DNA of 64,000 nt from JBFWUW01 sp050247075 (GCA_050247075.1 JBFWUW010000028.1:15664-79663), one strand, 5' to 3'; positions 8,326-19,559 are shown, counted from the stretch's first letter. A program made the numbers and translations. The notes: generated from the letters alone by a model not told the origin.

Positions 8326-10295
8326 CTCCCGATCGGTTCATTGCTCAGGACGTCAAGTTTCTCGTCGAGCAAGAATTCTCCTCGACGACCATTTTCTCGG
8401 CATACGCCGAAGGTCGGCTGCGATTTAACAGCGACGAGTCACCCCGTTCATCTCCCCAGCCCGCAAGCTCGCGTCCCAAGGCAATTCAAGATCTTAGCGA
8501 GCCGCAACGGCAACTCCTCCAGCGTCGCTGGTCGGCATTGAAACCGCTGACCCAACTTCCGGGTGTTCCCAGTCAGAACGATTTTCTGCAGCGCTCCGAT
8601 GATCTTCGGCAGCAAGGCATCTCTTGTTCCGCACGAACGCTGCGGAGGTACTTTCGGACCTGGCACCGAGCCGGCAAGGATCGATTGGCCCTGCTGCCAC
8701 AGGTGGATCGTAGCGGCGCGCGCGGACGCCGACGGCGAAGTAGCTGGCTCCACAAGTACCCCCAAGTTAAACGCCTGGTGGAGGAAGCCGTCAGTACGGT
8801 CTATCTGAACAAGGCCCGTCGTCCTATCTCGGCCGTTACCCGCCGGGTTCTGGATGATCTGCAACGCCTGAACGCTCGGCTTCCCACGGCACAGGCAATC
8901 CCGATACCACGGCAAGCCGCCTTGGCCCGGGCGATCGCCCGGTGGATTGCTCAACTCGATCCGTGGGAGGTCGATCGCCAACGGTGGGGCCAGCGGATCG
9001 CCGATATGCGCCACGCGCCCAAGAAGTCGCAACAACTGGCGACTCGAATTCTGCAGCGGGTAGAGATCGACCACACCCCATTGAAGGTCGTGGTCGGTAC
9101 CGAAGCGGGCCCCATCGGCCAACCCTGGCTGACGATTCTCATCGACTATTACAGCCGGATGGTCGTCGGGTTTTGTCTCGGTTTCGAGCCACCCTCCTAT
9201 GCCGTCATCATGGAAGCACTCCGGCATGCGATCCTGCCGAAGACGTATCTGAAAGACCGCTACCCCAAGGTGCAAGGCAATTGGCCGTGTTGCGGTCTGC
9301 CAGAAAAACTTGTCTGTGACCGAGGTTCCGACCTGACCAGCAAAGACCTGGAAGATGCGGCCTTTCAATTGGGGGTTGAGTTGGACTTCAATCCACCTCG
9401 AACACCCCACTTCAAAGGTACCGTCGAGTCGTTCTTCGGCGGACTCAATGACCAACTCTCCGCCTCCTTGCCGGGCCGTACCTTCCGGAACTGGGCCGAA
9501 CGGGCCGACTACAAACCGGACGACGGCCCACTCTTGTCTTACGAGGTCTTGCTGGAGATCCTCCATATCTACCTGGTGGATGTGTACGCCATCGCCAAGC
9601 ACCCCATGGCGGAAACATCCCGACTGGAGATGTGGCAGGAAAGTGCCGCCGAACATGCACCCATGCTTCCCGCAGCGAAAGATGATTTAATTGTCCTGCT
9701 GGCTAAACAGGCGGATCGGACCCTCTCAGCTCGTGGGATAGAACTTGGGGGCATGTTTTATTCGAGTGATGATCTGATGGCCTTGCGGGCTGAAATCGTG
9801 GCCCACAATGTTTCCGTGGATCGGCTTTCCGTCCGCTTTAACCCCTGGGATCTGGGGGAAGTCTGGGTTCTCAATCCGGTCGATAGCCGATACATCAAAG
9901 CGGCGGCCGTCGACCCGGTCATGAAAGGGATGACGGCATATCAATGGCGAATCCTCAAACGGGCCATTCGCGAGCGATTTGAAGGTCCAGACCACTTGCA
10001 GAGTCTGTCCGCGGGGCGCAACGCCATCCGGGATACGGTGGAAGAGGCCGTGCGCAAGCCGTCCCGCAAGCGGCGCGTACGCGCGGCCCGTTATCTCCAG
10101 CCACCTCCCTCCACGCTGAACAGCCCTATGGAAACCGTCGACCCTGCTTCGGTCAATTCTTCCCCCGTCGATGCACAACCATCGGGCGACAGCTCGGATG
10201 TGCAGGATGCTCCGCCGTCGACAAGTCCCGTGCCAGTGGTCGATCCCGCCGAGATCGACGTTTCGGATTGGGAAGTTTCCAGTCCAGGCTTCTGA
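8250..10295 (+). CDS. tnsB: TnsB-like DDE transposase
   Basis: This 681-residue transposase has an integrase core with Asp274 (VEIDHTP), Asp357 (LVCDRGSD) and Glu393 (GTVESFFGG). The last two are separated by 35 residues, as expected for the Mu/Tn7 DDE family. N-terminal helical regions (about residues 80-260) would bind the end repeats. A proline/serine-rich acidic tail (about 610-681) resembles the flexible TnsB tail that contacts TnsC. The start ATG at 8250 has GGAGG at 8236-8240. It lies between tnsA and tnsC. The likely binding sites are the three repeats at 14784-14849. Confidence 0.92.
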   Translation: MGPVRLSVGTEWLLDGRTYRVVRQLAPDRFIAQDVKFLVEQEFSSTTIFSAYAEGRLRFNSDESPRSSPQPASSRPKAIQDLSEPQRQLLQRRWSALKPLTQLPGVPSQNDFLQRSDDLRQQGISCSARTLRRYFRTWHRAGKDRLALLPQVDRSGARGRRRRSSWLHKYPQVKRLVEEAVSTVYLNKARRPISAVTRRVLDDLQRLNARLPTAQAIPIPRQAALARAIARWIAQLDPWEVDRQRWGQRIADMRHAPKKSQQLATRILQRVEIDHTPLKVVVGTEAGPIGQPWLTILIDYYSRMVVGFCLGFEPPSYAVIMEALRHAILPKTYLKDRYPKVQGNWPCCGLPEKLVCDRGSDLTSKDLEDAAFQLGVELDFNPPRTPHFKGTVESFFGGLNDQLSASLPGRTFRNWAERADYKPDDGPLLSYEVLLEILHIYLVDVYAIAKHPMAETSRLEMWQESAAEHAPMLPAAKDDLIVLLAKQADRTLSARGIELGGMFYSSDDLMALRAEIVAHNVSVDRLSVRFNPWDLGEVWVLNPVDSRYIKAAAVDPVMKGMTAYQWRILKRAIRERFEGPDHLQSLSAGRNAIRDTVEEAVRKPSRKRRVRAARYLQPPPSTLNSPMETVDPASVNSSPVDAQPSGDSSDVQDAPPSTSPVPVVDPAEIDVSDWEVSSPGF

Positions 10296-10364
10296 TCAGA
10301 TCCGCGACCCCGTTTATTCGCTTGCAACCCTCTCCTCCCCAACCTCCAAGCCGAAGGTACAGCC

Positions 10365-11426
10365 ATGGCTGAGATGACTGATTCCAAACCCAGCGCGGAC
10401 CGACGCGACTGGGCGAAGATGCCAGCGCTCGAACGGATCGCCTTCGCTCACCGCCTGATCATTCTGCATCCGCGATTCCGCGAGGCGGTAGCTCTGCTGG
10501 AGCATTGCCATCAGACCAGTCGGCAAGCATCCGAGCCGGTATGCGGGGCACTGCTGGGCACGTCGGGCGTCGGGAAGACCAGCGTCGTCGACCATTATTG
10601 TCGTCTCCATCCGTCGCAAGAGACAGAGACTGCCACGCGACAACCGGTCCTAAAGGTCACGTTGCAGCCTGACGCCCGGCCCAAGGGCATTGCCGCGGAC
10701 TTGCTCCTGGCGCTGGGCGATCCTGCCTGGAGCAGCGGCACCGTGCAGACGCTCACCAACCGGGCTGTCCGATTGCTGAAGCACTGCGGTGTGGAGTTGA
10801 TCGTGATGGACGAGTTTCACCATTTGTTCGACATGGACCGGGCCAAGGTGATGACCAAAGCGTCGCAGTGGCTCAAGGTGTTGGTGGTTAACACGGGCAT
10901 TCCCGTTGTGGTCTGCGGGATGCCCGAGGCGGAATACGTGCTTCGCGCCGAACACACCGAACGGCGCTTCAAGCACCGACTAACGCTCCGCTGCTTCACC
11001 TGGAGAACAGCACAGGGTCGGAAGGAATTCTGTGGCATGCTCAAGCGACTCGACGAGTCTTTGCCGCTGGTTGAAGTCTCGGGGCTAGCCGAACCCGAAA
11101 TGGCCGGTCGATTTTATCTGGCCTGCCGCGGAGTGCCCGACTACCTGATGACGCTCGTTCGTGCGGCGCTGGTGGAAGTAATCCACCAGAAGAATAAACG
11201 GATTGAACTCGCCGACTTGGCCCGGGTCTATGAATGGACTCTTGCACAACAGCGCGTGTTGTTGGAACAGTCCAATCCGTTCATCGGCACCTTGGATCAG
11301 GGGGCCTTGGATCGGGTGCAAGCCGCCGATCAAGGAGCCACCGCGGGAATCGGGCTGACGCCTCGGGCTGCGCGCAGCAAGCCGCGTCCGGTCACGGCGT
11401 CGAGTTACTTGGGAGGAAAAACATGA
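10365..11426 (+). CDS. tnsC: TnsC/TniB-like AAA+ ATPase
   Basis: This 353-residue AAA+ protein has Walker A GTSGVGKTS at 65-73 and Walker B LIVMDEFHH at 145-153. The TniB/TnsC-type region around VNTGIPVVVCGMPEAEYV includes the sensor 1 part. In Tn7-like elements the ATP-bound TnsC polymer links the target selector to the TnsAB transposase. The length is nearer TniB than the longer Tn7 TnsC. The ATG at 10365 has GAAGG about 8 nt upstream. The stop overlaps the tniQ start as ATGA, so the ATPase and selector are translationally coupled. All catalytic motifs appear intact. Confidence 0.9.
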   Translation: MAEMTDSKPSADRRDWAKMPALERIAFAHRLIILHPRFREAVALLEHCHQTSRQASEPVCGALLGTSGVGKTSVVDHYCRLHPSQETETATRQPVLKVTLQPDARPKGIAADLLLALGDPAWSSGTVQTLTNRAVRLLKHCGVELIVMDEFHHLFDMDRAKVMTKASQWLKVLVVNTGIPVVVCGMPEAEYVLRAEHTERRFKHRLTLRCFTWRTAQGRKEFCGMLKRLDESLPLVEVSGLAEPEMAGRFYLACRGVPDYLMTLVRAALVEVIHQKNKRIELADLARVYEWTLAQQRVLLEQSNPFIGTLDQGALDRVQAADQGATAGIGLTPRAARSKPRPVTASSYLGGKT

Positions 11427-13357
11427 TCCCTCACGAGACCGAGCGGCCCTTGCCGGCTCGGGTTGTTCCCCTTTCTGGCGAATCGTTGGTCAGCCTCTGG
11501 CGGCGAACAACGGCAACCATGGGTTACGAAAGCCCTGGTCGCATCCGGTCGTTGCTCTCGGACACTGGCGATGTTCCCACCCATCTTAACCTGCTCTCAC
11601 CTGGACTTGCCGTCGATCGAATGGCCCGCCTGCTGCGTCTTTCTACGACAGATGTTGTGGAGAGAACTTTCCACCAGTTTGCGGCGGCACTGGTTCCCGT
11701 GCCGCCGGACTCTCCTTGCCCAATGGTCTGTGACTCCAAGACGGTGCTGAGATACTTCGTCACTTACGCCTCACCCATCTGTCCACGCTGCCTGCAGGAG
11801 GACTCGTTTGCCTATGAACGGCTCGTTTGGTCGTTCCGTGCCGTGCCCGTTTGCGTATCTCATCAGTGCCTCCTCATCACCCGGTGCCCTGCCTGTAGTC
11901 GACTACTGCGCGGCGATCGCCAGGATGTATCCCGCTGCCCGTGCGGTTTTCTGCTAACCGAGGCCATTGGACAGCCCGTCCCACCCCAAGCGATTGAATT
12001 GGCAGGCGTATTGGAGCAGCTGCTCAGGGACCGAGCTATTTTGCTTCCCGGGATGCCCGCCGCCGCAACATTTTGGTGGGCCGAGCGTTTGGCGGCCGCC
12101 GCTGCCAAAACCCCAGTCTGGCTGCAAGGCTTTGCCCGGCGGTTGGGCTTTCTGCCGGGACAGGAGTCCGAAGTGCTTGCCTGGTTGGCGGCCGCGGAGA
12201 TTCTCACGCATTGGCCAGATCGCCTGGGAGAGTTTCTCAATGCGTTTCAACAGGTGGCTAAACACCGTAACACCTCCACGGGGATTAGCCGGCGATTCGG
12301 GCTCCTGCTGCGCGAAGCGAAATGGTTGGAGCAGATCGGCTACCCCCAGCCGGCAAACGCACTGCGCGATTACCTGCTCCGGCATTATGCGGCCGGACAT
12401 CTCAGCGGTAAGGTCTGTCTGTTCCAAGGATCGCAGCATCGCGCTTTGCTCGGCCAGCGTTCCTGGATAACGCAGACCGAAGCAGCTGGATATTTGCAGA
12501 TTCGCCAGGGCGCGATTGCCGCACTGGTTGCTCGTGGTGTCCTCATCGGGCAGATCCATTCCGCCGGTAAGCAGGGCCGTTCGGTGGGCTTGGTCTTACG
12601 CGAATCGGTGGAATCCCTGGCGTCCGAACTACGTCAATCTCTGGATGTGCGTACCACTGCGTCCCGACTCGGCATCGGTCGGCACGCTGTCCTGGACCTC
12701 ATCCGGGCAGGCTTGCTGGACCGGGCTGTTCGGACAGCGCGAGGCTGGCGGGTTTCTCAGCCATCGGTCGCCGTTTGGGAGAATTTCTGTGCCGGATTGC
12801 CCAGGATCCAAGGCAAGACTGCCGACTGGGTGTCGCTCCGACAGGCGGCGCGAATTGCCGGCCCATCCGGACTCACGATGAGTGAACTGCTCAAGTTGAT
12901 CAAAACTGGCTTTCTAAAAGCGCGAATGGCCAAACCCCAAGATGGTCTCCATGGAATCGCCCTGTCTTGCGCGGATCTTGAATCGGTGCGACAGGCAACT
13001 CGCAACCATCGCGAGCCTTTGTCCGACTGGAGTCTACATCGTGTTGCCAACAACCTCTTTCCGACAAGGCCCGTGAAACCGTATGTCCTCAAGAAATGGA
13101 TCCAAGCCGGATTGCTCGAGGCACGTCAGGAAGGTTCTCGAACGATGATTTCCGCGGCAGAGATCCAGCGATTTCGCGCCGAGTATTGCCTGACGCAGGA
13201 AGCCCTGCAGATCGTAGGCATCACCCGCTCGACTCTGTCTCGCTGGGAAGCGCAAGGACGTATCACACCCGTCTACGGAAAACGTGTCACGCCACGCGCA
13301 GGCTTCTCACTCTATCGTCGCCAAGATTTGCAAGGGCTCGTCAAGGCAGCCTCGTAG
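11423..13357 (+). CDS. tniQ: TniQ/TnsD-type target selector with tandem HTH modules
   Basis: The predicted 644-residue protein starts with a TniQ domain (GESLVSLWRR) and a zinc-binding region: ICPRCLQED near residue 119, CVSH near 145, CPACSRLL near 155 and CPCGF near 171. The second half contains about five successive helix-turn-helix or excisionase-like units starting near residues 351, 411, 470, 536 and 590. Examples are TTASRLGIGRHAVLDL and LTQEALQIVGITRSTL. Proteins of this type read a fixed chromosomal site and recruit TnsC. The proximity of the element end to gyrB makes the gyrB 3' end the likely site. The ATG at 11423 has GGAGG at 11411-11415 and overlaps the tnsC stop, so upstream in-frame starts were rejected. 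Confidence 0.88.
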   Translation: MIPHETERPLPARVVPLSGESLVSLWRRTTATMGYESPGRIRSLLSDTGDVPTHLNLLSPGLAVDRMARLLRLSTTDVVERTFHQFAAALVPVPPDSPCPMVCDSKTVLRYFVTYASPICPRCLQEDSFAYERLVWSFRAVPVCVSHQCLLITRCPACSRLLRGDRQDVSRCPCGFLLTEAIGQPVPPQAIELAGVLEQLLRDRAILLPGMPAAATFWWAERLAAAAAKTPVWLQGFARRLGFLPGQESEVLAWLAAAEILTHWPDRLGEFLNAFQQVAKHRNTSTGISRRFGLLLREAKWLEQIGYPQPANALRDYLLRHYAAGHLSGKVCLFQGSQHRALLGQRSWITQTEAAGYLQIRQGAIAALVARGVLIGQIHSAGKQGRSVGLVLRESVESLASELRQSLDVRTTASRLGIGRHAVLDLIRAGLLDRAVRTARGWRVSQPSVAVWENFCAGLPRIQGKTADWVSLRQAARIAGPSGLTMSELLKLIKTGFLKARMAKPQDGLHGIALSCADLESVRQATRNHREPLSDWSLHRVANNLFPTRPVKPYVLKKWIQAGLLEARQEGSRTMISAAEIQRFRAEYCLTQEALQIVGITRSTLSRWEAQGRITPVYGKRVTPRAGFSLYRRQDLQGLVKAAS

Positions 13358-13436
13358 ACTTTGATTTGGGCATGAAGCCATCCCAAGCGCCGCTTTGACC
13401 GGCGTCGCACTTCGTGAACTCTCCCTGCGCGGTGCA

Positions 13437-13496
13437 GGGCGGTTAAGGATTTTTCCTGACCGCCCCGCTCGGGGGCGGTCTCCACCTGAAAGGAGA
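13437..13496 (+). promoter_or_regulatory. Leader with competing hairpins and masked ribosome site
   Basis: Three overlapping stems are visible. Stem A pairs GGGCGGTTAAGGA (13437-13449) with TCCTGACCGCCC (13454-13465). Stem B pairs GACCGCCCC (13458-13466) with GGGGCGGTC (13472-13480). Stem C pairs TCTCC (13479-13483) with GGAGA (13492-13496), which contains the ribosome site of the next gene. A and B exclude each other, and B overlaps C by two bases. This geometry suits an attenuator or translational switch. It could instead be only the tniQ terminator. Confidence 0.5.
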
Positions 13497-13503
13497 TTGT
13501 CTC

Positions 13504-14142
13504 GTGATCGCACCCGCTAAAAGGTCTCGCAACGTTCGTCCCCGCTGGCACGCGGCCTTCCTGGTGATGCTTCCCACGATCGTGCAGCAGCTGCGCGTGG
13601 CGTTTCGCCACTTGCGCGACGAGGCTCGAGAGGAAGCCGTGACCGAAGGCCTGGCAAATGCCTGCAGCGCCTATCAGCGACTCGCCCGCCAGGGTCGGAC
13701 GCACTTGGCCTTCCCCTCGGCACTTGCCCGGTTCGCCGCGACCCAGGTTCGCGATGGCCGGCTGGTCGGCAGCGGCCAGAATTCTCGCGATGTTCTCTCA
13801 CGGCGCGCGCAGAGGAGGAAGCAGTTTCAGGTTGAGCGACTGGATCGATTTGAGAACGAAGAGAACGAGTGGTTGGAAGCCGTCGTCGAAGACCCGCATA
13901 CGTCGGTCTTCGAACAAGTCTGTTTTCGGGTAGATTTTCCCGACTGGCTCAATCGCCTGACACCTCGAAACCGGCGCGTCGCTGAATTCCTGGCGCTCAG
14001 CCATTCCACCAGCGCCGCGGCCCGACACTTTCGCATTTCTCCTGGCCGCGTGTCGCAAATACGCCGCGAACTCTATGTCTCTTGGCAGGAGTTTTGTGGC
14101 GAAACGAATGGTCTGGCCTCTGTTGCCGGATCCTCGCGTTGA
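13504..14142 (+). CDS. Sigma-like DNA-binding protein (planctomycete type)
   Basis: This 212-residue protein has a helical N-terminal half (LRDEAREEAVTEGLANACSA) reminiscent of sigma region 2. Its C-terminal helix-turn-helix (AARHFRISPGRVSQIRREL, about residues 178-196) resembles sigma region 4. From memory, proteins of this pattern are common in Planctomycetes, often near mobile genes; their targets are not known to me. The GTG at 13504 has AGGAG at 13491-13495. It follows tniQ by 146 nt in the same direction, with a structured leader between them, so it may respond to a signal and control the element. It could also be unlinked cargo. Confidence 0.7.
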   Translation: MIAPAKRSRNVRPRWHAAFLVMLPTIVQQLRVAFRHLRDEAREEAVTEGLANACSAYQRLARQGRTHLAFPSALARFAATQVRDGRLVGSGQNSRDVLSRRAQRRKQFQVERLDRFENEENEWLEAVVEDPHTSVFEQVCFRVDFPDWLNRLTPRNRRVAEFLALSHSTSAAARHFRISPGRVSQIRRELYVSWQEFCGETNGLASVAGSSR

Positions 14143-14259
14143 AAGTTGCCGCGATTCAGGCTGAAGCAGTGGCTTTTTTGTCAAGTGGACCTCCGCATGA
14201 CGCGAGGTCTTTTGCACTTTTTCTCTTACTTGCCGCTTCATCCATCGGAGGATACGACC

Positions 14260-14460
14260 ATGACCCTAAACCAAGAAGAATTCAACCGTGCCGTGGCCAG
14301 GGCTACCGGGGAATCGGTCGACACGATCACCCAGCGGGGCTTTGTCTTGCTCACCGCCTCCCCGTTCGAGCGGGAACCGCGCGCGGGCGACTATGAGGAA
14401 TTCTTGACGAAGAACCCTGCGGCGGAACTCCCGCCAGGGACGAATTACGCCACAGCATAG
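14260..14460 (+). CDS. Small unknown protein (66 aa)
   Basis: This short acidic protein begins MTLNQEEFNRAVARATGE and has no signal peptide or membrane segment. The ATG at 14260 was chosen because GGAGG at 14247-14251 lies 8 nt upstream; the frame is open further upstream but without a ribosome site. It is the last gene before the terminator at 14571 and the transposon end. Small proteins with a similar opening are, as I recall, frequent in planctomycetes and of unknown role. It may form a unit with the sigma-like gene 117 nt upstream. Confidence 0.55.
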   Translation: MTLNQEEFNRAVARATGESVDTITQRGFVLLTASPFEREPRAGDYEEFLTKNPAAELPPGTNYATA

Positions 14461-14570
14461 AGGCGCACAAGCCGACGACGACAACCTAAAACAGGCTCTT
14501 GCCCTGCCAAGGGCCCGTTCGGTGGGATCGGCAGCCATCTGGAAGCGATGTCATGTATCAAAAGCAAAAG

Positions 14571-14618
14571 GGCCGGGCCGCCTGGTGGCGGCCCGGCCAA
14601 ATGTTGCTTCTTTTTATC
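14571..14618 (+). terminator. Strong intrinsic terminator at the element's end
   Basis: GGCCGGGCCGCC (14571-14582) and GGCGGCCCGGCC (14587-14598) form a perfect 12-bp stem with a TGGT loop, followed by a T-rich run (TTGCTTCTTTTT). The A-rich flank AAAAGCAAAA could extend the stem. It would end transcripts from the transposition genes, and possibly those from the convergent gyrB operon. Confidence 0.85.
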
Positions 14619-14698
14619 TATCAGCTGCCAACGTACCACTCGCGAGTTGGGTTCGTAGGATGAAGTCTTCAACGAACTATCGAGTTCCGCAAGCCATG

Positions 14699-14741
14699 TT
14701 ATCGCCCGATCTGATTACGAGGCCGAGAGTTAGGGCGATAA
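14699..14741. repeat. Perfect 9-bp inverted repeat inside the element's end
   Basis: TTATCGCCC (14699-14707) is mirrored by GGGCGATAA (14733-14741) with a 25-nt spacer. It lies between the terminator and the terminal repeats. It may be a hairpin or a protein site for end recognition. The role is unknown. Confidence 0.45.
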
Positions 14742-14783
14742 TCCCCGTCTGACCCAAAATCATGTGCGCGTGCTGTCTACCGT

Positions 14784-14849
14784 GTTGACAACCTTTATGT
14801 CCCACCGTGACAACCTTTGTGTCTGAGTTGACAACCTTTATGTCCCACA
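14784..14849. repeat. Tn7-like transposon end: three TnsB-type sites
   Basis: Three direct copies of TGACAACCTTTATGTC (the middle one with G for A) begin at 14786, 14808 and 14829, spaced 22 and 21 nt. The last copy runs into CCCACA, giving the ACA terminus expected of Tn7-like ends. Read from the outside, the end begins TGTGGGACATAAAGGTTGTC. The next five bases, CCATC (14850-14854), would be one half of a target duplication. The gyrB stop lies 13 bp further on. Confidence 0.85.
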
Positions 14850-14862
14850 CCATCACCCCGCT

Positions 14863-17481
<2,619 letters not shown>

Positions 17482-17501
17482 TTGAAACCAAGGGGGAGAT
17501 G

Positions 17502-17633
17502 ATTTTGGATTTTAGATTTTGGATTTGCGATTTTGGATTGATATGCGGGCCGCGTTTGTTTGTAGGAGGCGATTCCATTGCCGATTGCCGCGCGTTGGAA
17601 ATTCATCATCGGCGATGGAATCGCCTCCTACAG
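17502..17633. repeat. Composite repeat (families C and A) upstream of gyrB
   Basis: 17515-17540 is a 26-bp sequence (complement starting CAATCCAAAATCGCAAATCC) also found exactly at 46179-46204 just before hemL, in the same orientation relative to the gene. Beyond it, 17561-17633 holds two opposed family A copies (TGTAGGAGGCGATTCC and GGAATCGCCTCCTACA) that can fold into one long hairpin between dciA and gyrB. Confidence 0.75.
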
Positions 17634-17939
17634 CTACAACCGGCCGACGCGGAAGCGGAGGTCGGAGATTTTTTCGTCGGGCAGCAGGCGGGTCAGGTCG
17701 ATCACCAGTTGTTGTTTGCGAAAGGTCAGTTCTTGCAGCACCACGGAGTTGGCCACCAGTACCTCCAGCACGCCCCGCTTGACCTGTCCCGGCCGCGAGT
17801 GCGTGGCGAAAAACTCTCCCACGGCGGTGCTCCAGGCTTGCGCGCTGATGCCGGCGGCCTGCACGCGGGCAAAGCCGCGGCGGGCCATCAGTTCGCTCAA
17901 CACATCGCCAAGTTTTTGCGGCTTGCCTGGTGGGGGCAT
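17634..17939 (-). CDS. dciA: DciA-like DUF721 protein
   Basis: This 101-residue protein of the DUF721 type contains SAQAWSTAVGEFFATHSRPGQ-like sequence and the C-terminal motif LTRLLPDEKISDLRFRVG. DciA proteins load or operate the replicative helicase DnaB in bacteria without DnaC. The gene lies between the methyltransferase and gyrB, the position DUF721 genes often take in dnaA-dnaN-recF-DUF721-gyrB clusters. The ATG at 17939 is the best-placed start. An upstream extension in the same frame overlaps the methyltransferase and looks unrelated. The accompanying DnaA lacks its helicase-recruiting domain, which fits a DciA-dependent loading route. Confidence 0.75.
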   Translation of the reverse strand: MPPPGKPQKLGDVLSELMARRGFARVQAAGISAQAWSTAVGEFFATHSRPGQVKRGVLEVLVANSVVLQELTFRKQQLVIDLTRLLPDEKISDLRFRVGRL

Positions 17940-17962
17940 GGGTTGCCATCCGTTGCAATAGG

Positions 17963-19522
17963 TTATTCCGGCCAGAGAGACAGCGTCTTCGACTTTGGCT
18001 GTCGTTTTTTTGAGGATTGCCGCCTGCGCGGTTCCGCCTTTTCGGGCAACAACAAGGCGGCCCGATCCGCCAAGCCAAGTTCGACGGCCAGCCGATGCAG
18101 GTCCAGCCAACGCAATATATCCGCCGTGATCGGCCGCTTGCTGTCCCAAAAAATCATGGCGTCCAATAAAGATCGCGCTTCGGGTGAATTCAACAAGCCG
18201 GCGATAAAGCTAGCCTGTTCCTCGGATTGGCAGGGGAGAAAATAGGCCGTATCGTCAAGTATCAACGGCTTTCCCTCGACCGGTCCGAGTGTGGCAAACG
18301 ACAATCGCTTGTAAAACCCGCTGATGGCCACCTTCCAAGGGGCAAATGTGTACGGTCCCACGCCAAACATGGAAAACGGCGGCCGATTGCGATAGATGGC
18401 ACTGCCGCGCTTCTCAAATGCCGCGGCATGACGGGTCAGATAGGCCCATGTCTTGGGAGCGGATTCTTGAATCGGCGCTGTTTCCTCGCCGACGAATTGC
18501 TGCGTCACCAACATCCAACGATTTGTCCAGCCAGGACAATCGCTAGCGACCTCCGAACTCTTGACCAGTGGATACAATAACTCGGCTTCCAATTCAATCA
18601 GCTCGCCTAACCCATTGCGATACCTTCCACCTTCACCGCGAAACTCCATGACTTTCGCGCAGTCGTGCTTAACCCCGGAACGCCATTGCAATCCGTCGGA
18701 TGAAACTTTGCGGGACAGTTGTTTACTTTGGCGATAAACGGCCGCGTTGGACAGCAAAATGCCATCCTCGTAGCCGATCGATGACTCTGGCTGGCTGGCC
18801 TGCAATGTTGCGTAAACGGGTGCCTCGGCAGCTACTTCCGAGCCTTGAAAATCGACCATCAAAAGTACGGCATCGACGGCCGCGTTGAAATGAATGGCGG
18901 CATCGATGCGGCAAATCTCCGCGCGGGAGAACGCCAGGCCATGTTTCCAAGCGTGCGCCAAGGCCTTACGGGCGACGGACGACTTGCAGAGCATGGCCAG
19001 CACACCGCGCTGCCGTTGCAATACGTCCATCAGTTGGACCATCATCCATTCTGAAATATCGAAGTTGGATTTACCCGTGATGGCGGCAATGCCAGTGACG
19101 GATTGAAAATTGGATTTAACCGGCAGATTTTGGCTGCCGATCGACTCCAAGTGCGAATTGGTGACCCAAGGCAAATTGCCCAACACCAGCGTCGGAGCGG
19201 GCAATTCACCAATCACCCGCTCCCAATCGGTGGCGAAAAAATCGGCTTGAAAGATCGACACGCCGCCATCGTGAACTTGTCCCTCAACCGCGTTACGCGC
19301 CCATTGGACATAAGACCCGTTGATGTCCGCGCCGATTGTCCGCCGCACCCCCGGAAACGCCGCCCTGCCGGCCAGCAACAGGCTGCCCATGCCGCAGGTT
19401 GGCTCTACCAGAGAAGCAGGCTGCAAGTTCCAAAGGGCCAGCCGGGCGCACACCTGGTGCGCCAAACCGGCGGGCGTTTGGAAATCGCCGTACTCCGCGA
19501 CTTTGTTGTTCTTGGCCATCAA
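17963..19522 (-). CDS. N6-adenine DNA methyltransferase of a type II R-M system
   Basis: This 519-residue methyltransferase has an N-terminal SAM-binding motif VEPTCGMGSLLLA (about residues 39-51) after the FQTP element. A NLPW catalytic motif (NPPY/W type, about 114-117) follows, and the long C-terminal half is a likely target-recognition region. The order SAM motif then NLPW places it among adenine methyltransferases. A PD-(D/E)XK nuclease gene ends 37 nt upstream in the same operon, so this is the protective half of a restriction pair. It lies between dnaN and dciA, where recF is usually found. A lysine/arginine-rich tail (RRRQSSKKRQPKSK) ends the protein. Confidence 0.82.
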   Translation of the reverse strand: MMAKNNKVAEYGDFQTPAGLAHQVCARLALWNLQPASLVEPTCGMGSLLLAGRAAFPGVRRTIGADINGSYVQWARNAVEGQVHDGGVSIFQADFFATDWERVIGELPAPTLVLGNLPWVTNSHLESIGSQNLPVKSNFQSVTGIAAITGKSNFDISEWMMVQLMDVLQRQRGVLAMLCKSSVARKALAHAWKHGLAFSRAEICRIDAAIHFNAAVDAVLLMVDFQGSEVAAEAPVYATLQASQPESSIGYEDGILLSNAAVYRQSKQLSRKVSSDGLQWRSGVKHDCAKVMEFRGEGGRYRNGLGELIELEAELLYPLVKSSEVASDCPGWTNRWMLVTQQFVGEETAPIQESAPKTWAYLTRHAAAFEKRGSAIYRNRPPFSMFGVGPYTFAPWKVAISGFYKRLSFATLGPVEGKPLILDDTAYFLPCQSEEQASFIAGLLNSPEARSLLDAMIFWDSKRPITADILRWLDLHRLAVELGLADRAALLLPEKAEPRRRQSSKKRQPKSKTLSLWPE

Positions 19523-19559
19523 TTGCCTTGTGAATCCAATTTGGCGTCAAAATTCGCGA

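Larger units (their letters stand above)
1..14849 (+). mobile_element. Tn7-like transposon carrying Wadjet and Ku (left end outside window)
   Basis: The segment contains a TnsA nuclease, a DDE transposase (TnsB), a TnsC ATPase and a TniQ/TnsD-type target selector in one operon. It ends at three 21-22-nt direct repeats closing with ACA, 13 bp from the gyrB stop codon. Base composition is visibly lower in GC than the genes beyond 14863. All genes read towards the gyrB-proximal end. I found no matching opposite end (expected to begin TGTGGGACATAAAGG) between 1 and 7500. The element therefore probably starts upstream of the window and carries the Wadjet genes as cargo. The alternative is that Wadjet is an older neighbouring island and the left end has decayed beyond recognition between 6149 and 6609. 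Confidence 0.75.

Noticed and set aside
11234..11422. Upstream extension of tniQ
   Set aside because: ATG 11423 has a GGAGG site and couples with the tnsC stop; the extension overlaps tnsC in another frame.
14784..14849. Short CRISPR array
   Set aside because: The three repeats are 21-22 nt apart with almost no spacer and end at an ACA terminus, which fits transposase sites, not CRISPR.
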